Assembly: GCF_001640805.2 (NCBI RefSeq)
Contig: NC_066848.1
Span: 11,795,896 to 11,859,895 of the forward strand
Reading direction: 5' to 3'
From: Lates calcarifer
Taxonomy: Eukaryota > Chordata > Actinopteri > Centropomidae
Length of the DNA stretch: 64,000 bases
The notes under the pieces are model-generated. The model was not told the DNA's origin and made no database searches. It worked only from the letters and a program-made list of their open reading frames with translations. Shown here in pieces: positions 1 through 12,047 of the stretch. Positions within the stretch are counted from its first letter, which is position 1; each line of letters begins with the position of its first letter. The position numbers and the translations under genes are program-made.

Positions 1-130
1 AGATTTCATTTTTGCTTTTTTATGAAATTGAATCATTTTGTATCTCTTGGCCTCAAAAATGTATTTAAATGAAACCAACAGAGATGTTTATGTCTCTTTT
101 GGGATTGCTAACAAATCATAGACGTCTTGC
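1..130. repeat. Fragment of an interspersed DNA repeat, related to the one near 5.4 kb
   Basis: The motif series TCTCTTGGCCTCAAA, then an AAATGAAAC-like segment, then GGGATTGCTAACAAATCATAGAC matches in order the series at 5417-5500 (TCTTTGGGCCTCAAA, AAATTAAACC, GGGATTGATAACAACTCACAGAC). The two stretches appear to be copies of one element. Bases 131-392 hold no exon that fits the CUB/ZP gene. Confidence 0.4.
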
Positions 131-392
131 ATGCTACAAGAGGCCCTAGCTGCCTCATATTCATAAGCCAAATGAGAGTAGTAGAGTGGAAGTATGAAGT
201 TTCAGAAAATGTAAGTGTAATGAGTTACTTGGCACCACTGATGTTTGGTGGTACGTAATAGAAGTTTCAGCTCTGACGACACAAATCCACCAGATCTTAT
301 TTTGAAAATTGGCACAGGAAGAGGTACGGGTTAGTTGCCAGATTTTCACTGCTTGTTGGGAAGCAATGAAACAAGGCACATGCTCATCTTAC

Positions 393-3300
393 CCGTTATG
401 GACCAGGTAGTAAGGTCTGGTGTGGAAATCATGGGGTGAGGGTGAGGTCACACAGGTGTCAAGAAAGAGGACCAGGCTGCTGTCGCCCCTTCTCAGGTCC
501 ACTTGGACATACATATTCTGGTTGAGTGTCACCTCATAAGGAACTTGAGTCACCTGACAGTGTAAAAGTCAAATATCATGTGTAAGTATTTACAATAGGA
601 ATCTTCTGTGTAGACGGTCACCCCTTCACCACGTGAACACACCTGGTAGTAGAAGTTGCTAGATGTGTAGAAAGCCATGCTGGTATTGAATCTGCCTGTG
701 CCTGTAATGGTGCCATTATCATGATGTTTCACAAGGTACATGATCTGGGACACTGAGTCCTGCTCCATTCGGCAGCCCACAGCCAGCTTAAAGTGGGACT
801 GGCGTGTGATCTCTCCGTAGCTGGAGGCATAGCCACGGACAGTGTTGGTGTACACAACCCTACCATTCTCAAACTGTTCAAGGTAGAAGATATTGGAAAA
901 CAGTCACACTCTAAATTCCACTGACATCTGCACAGTAATTGATGGGAGAATTGTTACAAAGTACTGTATATTGTTAATGTTTTCCAGAAGGTGATGAGCT
1001 TTCAACCTTTCGAACGTTGCCGCAAGTGTTGATGGGGAAACTGAAGACCACCTGGTATCTGGAAACCTGAGGTCTGCAGTGTGGGTCGTCCAGGTACAGA
1101 CTGTGGCCGTCGTAGCCAAGAGAGTTCAGGTAACTCCTCTCAATCACGATGTTCATGTTGTCCGAGGAACAGTCCACTCGACCTGACAAAGAACAGTGTT
1201 CACAAGGTTTTTACAGTGGCTTGAATTACTTTTAGGTTGAAGGTGTAAGATCACACAATATCCATATCAAAAGTTTTTAGCCAAGCATGGCTCTAGGATT
1301 GGTTGGTCCATCACTTTGTTCCAGACTGAAATGTGTAAGCAACCAATGAAAGGAAAGTAAATTTAGGAGAGACATTCGCAGCCCTCTTGACAACTATCAG
1401 ATGGATTATCAGATCATTTAGTGCCATCATCAAGGTCAAAATCAAAAATTTTTGGTTTATGATAAAATACCTACAAAATCAATTACATTTCCATCAGCCT
1501 AAACTGTATTTTGTTTGTTGCTAGATTAACATGGTAAACATGGTCAAAGTACCACTATTCCTTAGTACAGCTCATAGCCACTGATGTTGTGGTAGACTTG
1601 ACCATGTGACAGATGAGGACATGGATATGCCTGTTTACAGTATGTTTACAGCTGATTTAGGGATATCCTATTAGACAGGTGTTAAAATGTGTGCTACAGC
1701 CAATAATTGAGATATCCCTCGTGACAAGCTTTTGTTTTACAAGCCACAGCAGACATTACAGATTGTCTCACAGGAGGTATGTCAGTCCACAGTAATAAAA
1801 ACTTGACAAGCCTTATACCCACCATCAAATGTCCCATAATTGTACCTGAGCTTGATGGCAGAGAATTAGCAAAGTCAGCACTGAACCCTCGGCCGACCAC
1901 AGAACCATCAGTTCGGAAGAGCACGGTCATGTAGTTGGAGGTGGAATAGAATGTGGTTTGATTGTTGTAGTTGCTTTCATCGCACACTTTCCCCAGAAAT
2001 CGTGAACCAACAGAGGGCCCATCGTAAATGTTAATGTAGTCACAACGGCAGCAGTTCTCCAATCTGTTTTTAAAAAGATGGTTAATAAATAAATGACTAA
2101 TTAAGTCAAAGAACAAAGAACGGTTCCAGAGTGTCCTTAATGATGATCAATGTAAAGCTTAACTCTATATTTTGTGGGCATTTTTTCCACAAGTTGATGA
2201 TATTTTTGAGATCTGTATGTAATTTCTGTCATCACATTATTTCTCCACGTGCAGTTCACATATTTACAGCCACAGTCTATTGTTCACTCACTGCAGGTAT
2301 GTGAATGTCAGGAGGATTCTTTGGTCATACGGCGCTCTGAGCTGCCAGACACAGTAGGCGTTGTCGTAGTAGTGGTTGGGATGGTTCGGGCTGGAGATGG
2401 TACCAGAGCCGAACAGAGAACCTCCACAGGCTCCCCCTAAGGTGGACAAGACAGCACTAGTGTCATTGCAATGACCTCCATTTGTAGCAGGCTTACTTTA
2501 CTCACTGACGATCCTACCTGTGGTTGGTCTGTCAGTTGTGACAGAGTGTGAGCAGTAGGCTGTTTGAAAAACAAACAAAAAAACTATGGGTTCCAGTATT
2601 ACTTGTTGGTGAAAACTGTGATGAAAGTGTAGAATTTTCAGTGCCATCATACATACAGTAATAGTCATAGCAACAGTTGCCATTGTAGCGACAAGAGCTT
2701 GAGCAGGAGCAGCTTCCCAGATAATTGCCGCAGTTGTAACGACATGAGGGCTTAGCTGAGAGACACAGAAGAGTAATGAGACATTTCAGTAATCTTTCCT
2801 GCCTGCAAAATAAATGACAGGCTGGTTTACTCACACATACTTTAAGTTGTTGAGAGGTTTTCATACCTGTGGTGGGTCTGACAGTGGTAGTGGTCTCACA
2901 GTAGGCTACAGGACAGAGAGAGGAGAATAAAGCGATTACTGTTTTTTGCACCTCTTCTTACTGTGTAAAACAAATATTAAGATTCACCTGCTGTTTATTC
3001 TGCTACTGTGAACAATAAGACATCATCACACCATGTCTGTGTGAGCACTGAGGAATTTGACAGAGTGATTCCTTCAGGAATAGAGGGATGCAGTGCCCAT
3101 TAATGCTGTTGATGTGTTAGACGTGGCACTTACAGTAGTAGTCATAGCAACAGTTGCCATTGTATCGACAAGAGCTGGAGCAGGAGCAGTATCCCAAGTG
3201 CCTGCCGCAGTTGTAGCGACATGAGGGCTGAGCTGGGAGACACAGATTGACATTGTCATTATATCACAGGTACTTAGGAACCATTACATATAAAGTACTT

Positions 3301-6300
3301 CAAGGTAAATTAGCTGTAGGTTGAAGGGTTTTTATACCTGTGGCGGGCCTGACAGTGGTGGACTGGCAGTAGGCTACAGGACAGAGAGAGGAGAATAAAG
3401 TCATTACTGTCTTTTACGCCTCTTCTTACTGCGTGAAACAAACGTGATGATACACCTGGTGTTTATTCTGCAGTTGTGAACAAAAAGGATTGTCACACCA
3501 TGTGTGTGTAAGCACTGAGAGATCTGACAGACATGCAGTACCTGTTAATGCTGTTGATTTGTTAGATGTGGCACTTACAGTAGTAGTCATGGCAACAGTT
3601 GCCGTTGTATCGACAAGAGCTTGTGCAGGAGCAGCTTCCCATGTGCCAGCCACAGTTGTAACGACACGAGGGCCGATCTGGGAGACAAAGGTTGATGTAG
3701 ACATTATATTACAGGCATTGAGGAACCATTACAGACAAAGTTCTTTGAGGTAAATTAGATGTAGCTGAAAGGTTTTTATACCTGTGATGCCAGTGCTTGC
3801 AGTAGTTGACGCACAGTAATCTACATGACAGAAAAAGAATAAAGTGATTATTTTACTGCATAATAACTCATAAAGCACCTGTAGCTTGTTTTACAGTCTC
3901 AAACAAAAAATGTTGTATTTTACTTTTATCTTGTCTCTGTTTTTATATTCATTATTCTTATTTAACTTAATTTTTATTCCTTTTGACATTTTATATTTAT
4001 CTGTGCTGTCATTCTAAGAGTTGCTAAATGGTGTTTCATTGTTTTGGACTGTGAAAATATATGTATATATATATGTAATGTCTCATTCTCAGCACAGCAT
4101 TACACTGGAATTTGACAGAGTGATTCCTTCAGCAACAGAGAGCTGAAATGCCTGTTAATACTGTTGATTTGTTAGACTTGGCACTTACAGTTGTAGTCAC
4201 GGCAACAGTTGCCATAGTACTGACAAGAGCTTGTGCAGGAGCAGCTTCCCATGTGCCTGCCGCAGTTGTAACGACATGAGGGCTGACCTGGGAGACACAG
4301 GAGTAAGATATTGTCTTATCACAGTATTTACAGTTCTCTGTAGATAAAGGTGAATTAGATGGAAGCTGTTCCTTTAAAAAATTTTTGGCCATCCTCATAC
4401 TTTCTGAGGTAACTGGTACTGGTTCCCAAGTTGTGGTTGGGCAGTAATCTGAAGGAAAGAAAAGGAAAGAAGTAATTTTATTTATTATTATTATTATTTT
4501 TCCTAAGGCTTTAATGGCGTTGAGATAGTGAGGCTGTTGAAGCGGGAAACTACTGGACAGTACTCACAGTTGTAGTCATAACAACAGTTTCCATAGTATT
4601 GACAAGAGCCTGAGCAGGAGCAGCTTCCCAGGTTGTTTCCGCAGTTGTAACGACATGAGAGCTGAACTGAGAGACACAGAAGAGTAATGAGACATTTCAG
4701 TAATCTTTCCTGCCTGCAGAATGGTTTACACACATAACGTGTTGAGAGGTTTTCATACCTGTGGAGGTGGGTTCGACAGTGCTCGACTGGCAGAAAGCTA
4801 GACAAAGGGAGGAGAATGAAACACTTAAAATCTTTTACACTTCCTCTTACCACATAAATTAACACACCTGATGTGTGTTCTGCAACTGTGAACAAAAAAT
4901 GTGTCCATATTGTTATCCAAACAATGGTTTTAAGTGCACACACGTTTTTTCTACATCTGGCTGTGAGCAGGAACCTTCTTACTTTAGATACATTTTGTAA
5001 GTGGTCACCATCAGCAATTACTCTCTTATGCTCTTTTATTTTAATTAAGCTATCAGTACAAAACTCCTGCATTTGTACCTACGTAGAAGTTCAAGAAGTA
5101 TTAACAGTAAAATATACCCATGCTATAAAAATAAAATAGTCATATGTCACATTATTGTTAATACTGATGCATTAATGCATAAATAGCATTTTACTTTTGT
5201 AGCTGATCAAATTTGAGCTAGTTTTAATGGCTTTATTTATAGTTACAAAACTTAGTCCAGTGGTTCCCAATTTATGGTTTGGGCCCCCTCCAAATGGTGA
5301 CAATATAAATCACAGAGGTCATGAGATTAATGGGGCAAGAAAGACGAAAAAACTAAATTATGCTACGCACATTTGTTTTCATATTTGGGACGTTTTTCTA
5401 ATCTTTACTTTATTGTGTAATTTTATCTCTTTGGGCCTCAAACTTGTTGTTACATAAATTAAACCATGTGAAAAACCGGTGGGATTGATAACAACTCACA
5501 GACTAGTTTTATGTGAATTCCTAATCTGAAAAGTAACTTGCAACCATAGCAGTTGCATTATTTCCCACTAAAATAAATTGGAGTATAAAGTATCATGAAA
5601 TGGAAATACTGAAATAAATTTCTAGTACCTCAAAACTGTACAGAGCATGAGTAAATCTGCTCAGTTATTTTCTACTACTGCTTACCTTGATAATCTGGGC
5701 AACAGTTCCCTCTGTATCCACAGCTTGAATAGCAGGAGCAGTCTCCCACCTGGTAGCCACAGTTGTACCTGCAGGAACCTGCAGAAAAGACAAAACAATA
5801 CACATCACTGAGTTTAAGTTGATCTCTATATGGTTGTATTTACATTTTTTTCCTTTTACTGCTGTTAAAATTTAGATATCTAGATATCATTAAAATGAGG
5901 ACACTGCCCACTGTATAAAATATCTTGGTCATCTCCAAAGTGACTTACCCACAACTCTGAAGTCAGCACGAAATCCTGTGTAGCTAACAATGGAATCACT
6001 CTTGAAGCGCACTGTCAAATATGCACCTGTGGAGTAGAAGGTGGTGGTGTTTTTGCCACACACCTTCCCCAGAAGCCTGCTTCCAGTACTGGAGCCATCA
6101 TAGACGTAAATGGTATCAAAATCACATGTTGGGTGACTCTCGATGCTGTTATAAGAGCAGAAGAAGGGGTTGTAACAATAGGGGTTTGAATTTAAAGCCA
6201 CAGACAATATAACCGTAGTTAGTGACTGCAGGGACCACCAACATATGCAGAGTGTATACTTACTTTACATTCGATAACTCCAGCTGCACAATTTGCCTGC

Positions 6301-7285
6301 CTGGACTGATGTACCATGTACAGTCTACGTTGACTGGATAAGTGTTTGGATAGTTTGGGCTGTAAAAAGTGCCATTGCTGCCATACAGGTAACCACCACA
6401 GCGTGTGTCTGAAAAAAAAACACAGGTTCATGAAAAAAAGACTCAAAAGATGGAGAAATAATAAATGACAAGATGAAAACTAGCAGTCTTACAAGTAAGA
6501 AACATTGTAAATGAATCAAATATTTTGTGTGATGCAGAGAATTTAAACAAAGTAGTCACACACTGTCATATTACTCAAATGTATTAGGTCAAAAAATTAC
6601 TTGTGAAAATTCTGTCATTTTAATGCTGATATGAATAGGTAATTAGAGATATGATGATTCTTCTCAGGTATTAGAGCACTAATATGTACTAAAACATATT
6701 TTACCTGGAGTACCAGTTACAGCCTCTGCACATGTTGCGTCCAAAATCAATGGATTAAACAAAAAAAGGAAAGAGTCAGAGAGATGACACATTAGTTATC
6801 CTGATAATCATTTCACCTTTAATATGCTTAAATAAATAAATGGCTCTGATTTAGCTGAAGCTGTTGGATAAAACCATCTGAAAGTAACAACACTTCAAGT
6901 CATTTCAGATAGATGGATAGATAACAGAGTAAAGCAACATTCTGGATGCATTTTATAGTGACATTATTCTAACTAATTTACAGGTAGTCTTGTACCTGGA
7001 GTTCTCGAGGCGCGATCAACACCTGATGGAATATAACAAGAGCAAACAAACAAAATGAAAGGTCAAATGCCACAGTAACAGCACAGGTAATAACAGCCAA
7101 AAATCCATATAGACTTAATGTAAGAACTCAGAGACTCACTGCCCTAAAAATACAAATGCAAGACTGATGCGAGTAAAAAAGAAAACATAATCTAAAACCA
7201 AGAACATAAGGGTAAGAAATTAGTGCATGATACCTTGTACTCCATGTGCGGTGATCACACTGCAGATAACCAGCAGAGTCCACAT
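393..7285 (-). CDS. CUB / somatomedin-B-like / CUB / ZP domain secreted protein (CUZD1/DMBT1-like), 3' end off window
   Basis: Exons, in transcript order: 7285-7234 (signal peptide MWTLLVICSVITAHG), 7022-6996, 6725-6705, CUB1 6408-6264 and 6145-5949, somatomedin-B-like 5778-5686, then five linker plus module pairs (separate entry), linker 2559-2518, CUB2 2436-2292 and 2063-1846, ZP 1182-1007, 873-643, 553-393. At least 734 codons are in frame with GT-AG junctions. CUB1 and CUB2 have the same first-exon length (145 nt), both starting with a C-G-G motif, and both contain D-x-I-x-(I/V)-Y-D-G. The ZP part has SYLNSLGYDGHSLYLDDPHC and GEITRQSHFKL, typical of fish CUZD1/DMBT1-like ZP domains. The last visible exon ends in phase 2 after Y-Y-L-V-H-N, so the ZP C-terminus must lie beyond base 1. 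No SRCR domain was seen, so DMBT1 itself is less likely. Such proteins are secreted to mucosal or glandular surfaces; the exact role is unknown. Family call strong, orthology uncertain. Confidence 0.85.
2518..5778 (-). repeat. Tandem array of six somatomedin-B-like modules inside the CUB/ZP gene
   Basis: Six short cysteine-rich exons lie at 5778-5686, 4666-4568, 4287-4189, 3677-3579, 3232-3134 and 2755-2657; five are exactly 99 nt and the first is 93. Each encodes C-x3-C-x6-C-x-C-x3-C-x5-C-C-x-D-Y, and the last cysteine is supplied by the following Thr-rich linker exon (4799-4761, 4448-4401, 3820-3782, 3373-3338, 2905-2867, 2559-2518; 36-48 nt). This spacing fits the eight-cysteine somatomedin B fold. 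Every module and linker exon is phase 1-1, so a unit can be added or lost without breaking the frame. Neighbouring introns are also alike: the sequence after the acceptor near 2756-2810 recurs near 4667-4720, and 2906-2965 recurs at 3374-3435. This indicates recent unequal crossing-over. Confidence 0.85.
5258..5510 (+). mobile_element. hAT-type non-autonomous repeat in an intron of the CUB/ZP gene
   Basis: Begins with CCAGTGGTTCCCAATTTATGG, the terminal motif (CAGTGGTTCCCAA) of a widespread hAT-derived vertebrate repeat. It is followed by a GGTGACAA..AATCACAGAGGTCATGAGAT segment typical of fish copies. It has no coding capacity. It lies between the first somatomedin-B exon and the next linker exon. 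Confidence 0.5.
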
Positions 7286-7333
7286 GGTGACTTTGTTCAC
7301 CTTCCAACCTGTCTCAGACTCTGAACATGAAAA

Positions 7334-7341
7334 CTTATATA
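7334..7341 (-). promoter_or_regulatory. TATA box of the CUB/ZP gene
   Basis: On the minus strand the sequence reads TATATAAG about 50 nt upstream of the signal-peptide ATG at 7285, inside a short leader. A start site about 30 nt downstream, near 7305, would give a 5' UTR of roughly 20 nt. A focused TATA promoter suits a tissue-restricted secreted protein. Not experimentally mapped. Confidence 0.6.
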
Positions 7342-7699
7342 CCCAGCAGTCCACATAAAAAACTTTGATGTAGCACCCCATAAAGTTTCTGATGTCACCA
7401 ACTGTGATAGTGATAAATTACTCAGTAATTGTGCTTGAGAAACACACACTTGCTTAACTATCATAAAGAGTACGCAAAGATTGTTCATATCTAGCTTCAG
7501 GATGTGTGTTTTAAGATATTTGCTTAAGATATACACCAGACCTTGATGAGGGTTTTGGGAACTTGCAAATGTGTAGATAATAAAGTATGCACTGTAATGA
7601 TCTAGCGTGTGTAACTGGCATCTGCTGCAGTAATTGTGAGTGAGTGCTGTCCGTACATGAATCCTGCTGCATTAGCCGCCTCCTGTTACAGTAAAATAA

Positions 7700-9085
7700 T
7701 ATGAACATCAAACATGTCTAGTTTTTCAAGCTATATACAATTAAATAATGATGTGTTTTCATGTATGTTACAGCCTGTAAAATATCTTATCTACTGCACA
7801 TATCATAGAAATCAGGTTAATTAATTCTTTTAATAGTAAAAATTAACAAATTGTGTTAGTTACGAGTGAAATTACAAAATTATACATCAGTGAAGGGTGG
7901 TAGCCTAAGCTCAGTCTACCACTTTGGTCCAGACTGAAGTGTCTCTTCAGCTATCAAATTATATAATTACAGCTACCTATTATAGATCCCTAATATTTTA
8001 TTATATAAGCTGATTTTAAGTTTATTTGAATTCTGATCATTCTGTATTAGTAAAGGCCAGCCAAATTATTTTTCTGTTCCTTTATTCTATCAGGTTAAAA
8101 CCATCCTCTCGCTCTCAAAATCTGTTCATCCTGAGCACTGTGTGATTAGTGGGTACAACACAACCCTATTGCTACTTGTGTTTAATTATGGTTTTGTTGT
8201 TGTTGTTGTCCAAAAAGGAGGAGTTGCAGAGGGACAGCCATGCTTGTTTGTGTTTTTCATCTTTTCAGAGTGACTCATTGAAAGGTCACTGTATTGTGGA
8301 GATGTTTATTTGTGAAGAAGTAGCACTCTACCTGTGTTCTGTGTTATTTTTCCTAACAGGGGCCAAACACATTTCAAGTAAACAAGTCTAAACCTCGAGT
8401 CACTTAAATCAAAGATAAATATAAGATAAATAAAAGAGGGATGAGAGGGAAAGACTTTTTTATATATATATAATCTTTGAGAATCATTATTCACTCTATG
8501 TCATTAGTGCAAATTTACTACCTATTATAAATTTACAATAATACCGATTACACCACATGTCAATATCCCACTGACTTGTATTTTAACTTAATGAGTCCAA
8601 CCCAAAGCCAACGTGTCCTGAGTAAAGTACAAACACCAACATGTTCCTTATGGGCAGGTAAACTAATTTATTAAGCAATGTAGTTCCTATTTGATATTAA
8701 AAAATTAAATCCGTGAATATATTGGGGAAAATCCTCCACACATACCTGACTAAATAGGGCAGAGTACACTACATTTTCTCACATTGCCAAGTGTTTTACA
8801 GCCCTGGTTTTATTTTTTATAAACATTGTTACAGTAGTGATATCTGATAACAGAAAATAAGAAATCTTTATGCAACTCTGACAGTGAGACTGACTTTTCT
8901 AACACTTGTCTCACCTGTTGAAAGTTTCAGCAGTGAGTGAGATCTAATCAGTTAGACATTTGATATTCCAGTTTTAGTTTTATATTGTTAATAAATTCAT
9001 ATACAGTGTTTTTTATGTTGATACTAACAGGGCCGGTTCTAGGCAGGCACGTATGAGGGGCAGTCAGAAATGTGCATTTTAAATT
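7700..9085. other. AT-rich intergenic DNA between the CUB/ZP gene and the giant palindrome
   Basis: No convincing exon. It contains the left member of an outer inverted-repeat pair (8216-8410) and, at about 9029-9080, GGGCCGGTTCTAGGCAGGC followed by ATGAGGGGCAGTCAG. That resembles the end of a fish hAT transposon and abuts the left edge of the palindrome. Between 8411 and 9028 I see nothing recognisable. Confidence 0.5.
8216..8410 (+). repeat. Outer inverted-repeat segment, left copy (pairs with 21198-21396)
   Basis: Reverse complement of 21396-21198 with clear divergence (roughly 85% by eye). Shared blocks include CAGCCATGCTTGTTTGTGTTT, GAGTGACTCATTGAAA, GATGTTTATTTGTGAAGA and AAGTAAACAAGTCTAAA. 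It is collinear with the giant palindrome but separated from it by non-matching sequence, about 0.7 kb on this side and 1.5 kb on the other. Confidence 0.75.
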
Positions 9086-9925
9086 CGTAAGTCGTTTACC
9101 TTATATGTGATAGTTTCTGTGCAGTGTCTTATCTTTTTATATACAGTCTATGGTGACTTAGGTTCATTAAACCTGTCATCCCTTCATATTTATTTACTTA
9201 TTCAGTTGTCTCATTGTGATAAATTATCATCATGCAGAAGATCACGGATGGGGCTGGTCGTGATGATGAAGCGGGACTTGCAGTACCTCCACCTGAAGTT
9301 CCAGTGGATGCTGATCATCTCCTCCATTACCCACAGGCGCCAGTGGAGGACTGTTTACCCAGGACAGTTAAATAAAGTGAGTAAAAAAGTATATTTGAGA
9401 CCCTTAAACCCAATATCAGGGCCATTAAAGCTGCTGTAACTAATTACAGTATACATATATGTTACAGGAGCATGCTCATTAGCTTGACTATTACAAATTA
9501 CATGTGGCTCATGTCCAGTTTGTCAGAAAACAGTCACAAATAAAGGAGTTTCACCTTCACTTATGATGCCTCTGGCACATGGATGTGCGCCAGATCTTGT
9601 AATACATCTAAGGCCTGTCTCTGTCTTTGCAGTGGACATATTTTATGACCAATCAGAGGCCAGACTCGGCCAATCAGCGTTTTTCTGCCAATCTTAGCCG
9701 ACGTATGTCGTCTTTGGCCTCGACGTGTCTTGTCATTGGCCACGATCTGAGGAGCACAGAGAGGTGGCGAAACAAAGTCGGAAAACAGACTTAAACCAAG
9801 TTTGAAAGATTGCTTCTGTTTGCTAGTACTACTAAAACATCGTCACCAAAGAGGTCTGGATGCTAAAACAAACCACGGAGCTGCTTTTTTGTCGAACGCG
9901 AGTGAGACTAGACGCTGAACATACA

Positions 9926-11463
9926 ATGCCGCACGAGGGTAAGGCTAACAGTTAACGGCTAGCGTTAGCATTAGCATTACCCTGTATTGATATCGTTTAA
10001 TTCTATTATCAGTCATTTATATCGCATGGGTAAAAGTGTGTTTGTGTGACTGAGGCGTCCCTGTCATGAATTGTGGTGTGTGTTCCTCCACAAGTAAGGC
10101 CTCAAGAGTAGGTCACAATGTATGAGTTGAGATTACTGCTAGCAATGATTAAAACGGGGCCATTTTGTGTTTCAGTGTGGCAGTTAAGCGTCTCATGATC
10201 ATTTTGCGACTCAATTTTCTGCCTCTGTCGTTCTGCGTGTCTTTGTAGCTTCGTGGTAGTAATCTGTCCATAGCCATTCACTGATCCGCTGTTGTGTGTT
10301 ATTGATGAGAAACTTGTTTGTGACTTGAGACTTTAGTGAGCTCAGTTTTGTGTTAAATACAAGCTTGAAAACTAGATTTGAGCTCTTCGCTCCTCCACAA
10401 GTAAGGCCTCAAGAGTAAGTCACAATGTATGCGTTGAGATTACTGATAGAAATTATTATAAAAACTATTTTAAAAATTGCTTTTCTCTGTGAGATCAATA
10501 AAGTCATATTCTAGTGACATCATTAATTTTTTCACCTCAAAACTCAGTGTGATTGTCAAGGTTCTAGTTTGAAGTTTTTAGTGATGTATTCTCCTACTCT
10601 GTTTTTGTCCGTGAACCATTCTTTATTAATTAGGTTATTTGTTTTTCAAGTGTTGTACTTGTGTTTTCCAGGTTTACTGGTTCAGCTGCTGCAGCCTGGA
10701 CAGAAACACCAGCTCTCATCTTACAAACCAAACAGGTATGTGTCCTAAAGATTTACCCGGTCTGAAAAAATGTATTGACGAGGTGAATTAGTAATGTTAG
10801 TGTCATTGTTTAAATCCTTGGTATTTAATGAGATTAGTATTGAATATAATAACCGATTAATTGTGTCTATAAATTGTCAAAAAATAGCAATAGTTATAAT
10901 AATTTTTAAAAAAAATCTCAATAGTTTTGTTAATTTTCTGCCTGTGGACTGAAGTATAATTAAAAATACCACAAGTTAAAACTCTGCTTTCAAAAATTTA
11001 CTCGGTGAAGGTTTTTATTATGCAGTTCACAGTAATATACTCCAGTGATTAGTTGACAGACAATTCATGTAGAAATTTAAGATAATCATTTTAGTAATTT
11101 TTCCCAAATATGTATTGATATTGATTCCTAAAGATGTGATGCTCTTTCTTGTCATATGTGTCAGTAAACAGCCCATTTTCTGAGACACTGCTAACGTTTG
11201 TTAAAGGTTCTGCTTCAGCTGTAATGTTGAATATTTATCTAGGTATATATAGGTAGTAGTGTACTGATCATTTCCCTTTGTATGTTTATCTTTGATTTCC
11301 TCCAGGTGTCACCACTTGGTCCACAACTCTCAGAGAGGTGTAAAAATCAGTAGTGACGGAGTTCCCTGATTTGACAGCATCAACGGCGTTCAGAAAGACA
11401 TCGTCCACAATCGAGTCTTCATACAGTGAGGAAGTTCTTTGAGACCAGAACTGAGGCCTCCAG
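9926..11463 (+). CDS. Putative small spliced gene in the left palindrome arm (46-codon product)
   Basis: Three segments join with correct GT-AG signals and phase: ATGCCGCACGAGG at 9926-9938 (donor GTAAGG), 10672-10735 (acceptor TTTTCCAG, donor GTATGT) and 11306-11463 (acceptor TTTCCTCCAG, donor GTAAAT). The last reaches TGA at 11367-11369. The joined frame gives 46 residues, starting MPHEG, with LLQPGQKHQLSS in the middle, and ending SSDGVP. The reading frame and splice sites are kept in the mirror copy. Upstream, 9750-9925 has a CG-richer, promoter-like character. I recognise no family, and no signal peptide or membrane segment is evident. It could instead be a non-coding spliced RNA whose exon 3 is one of four alternatives. 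Existence of a transcript is an inference. Confidence 0.35.
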
Positions 11464-12047
11464 GTAAATTCACAAACCGCTTTACATCAACTGTCCAACA
11501 CAGAGCACTGACATTAGTTTATGTTCAGTATATCAGAAAAGTGTAACAATAAAAGTAATGTAAAAGTAATTAGCAATATCAGAAGTAAGATGTAATAGTC
11601 AAACTAATCGGTTACTAGATGTAGTTTGCAACAGTAAAAGCTATATGTAAATTTAAAGTAATAGCTAATCTAATATTAGAGGTAACAGTAAAAGTAATCT
11701 GTAACATAACAGCAATGTGGAAGCACAAGTAATCCAAAATACAAGTAAAAATGTCACATGTTATTGTTAAGGATCAGTCAAAATTCTGCATTCAAAAATT
11801 GACTGAACTGATAGTGTTTATTATTGTTTTGTAGTTCACAGTAACATACATCATTGCTTCAGTGATCAGTTGATAGACAAGTAATAATCCTTTTACTTTT
11901 TCCAAAAATGTTTGTTGTTGTAGGTTCTGCTTCAGCTGTAGTGTTGAATATTTATCTGTGTTTTCATGGTTAAACTGTTGATGATGAGGAATAGGTAGAA
12001 GTGTATTGATCATTTCCCTTTGTATGTTTGTCTTTGATTTCCTCCAG

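Noticed and set aside
161..379. 72-codon minus-strand frame as the next ZP exon
   Set aside because: In the phase required by the preceding exon it stops after about 18 codons and lacks the conserved Cys expected next in the ZP C-terminal half.
9107..9439. 110-codon plus-strand frame in the left arm
   Set aside because: The right arm has a one-base difference in the CCATTACCCACAGG stretch and lacks about 90 upstream bases, so the frame is not kept between copies.
9561..9743. 60-codon frames at 9743-9561 (minus) and 19094-19276 (plus), identical but for a few residues
   Set aside because: They are the two arms of the same palindrome, and the frame starts with GTG, which is not a normal vertebrate start. 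Identity reflects the recent duplication, not coding selection.
11930..12030. Possible C/D-box snoRNA in the palindrome modules (TGATGATGAGG)
   Set aside because: A C-box-like word is present, but no D box or terminal stem at the right distance.
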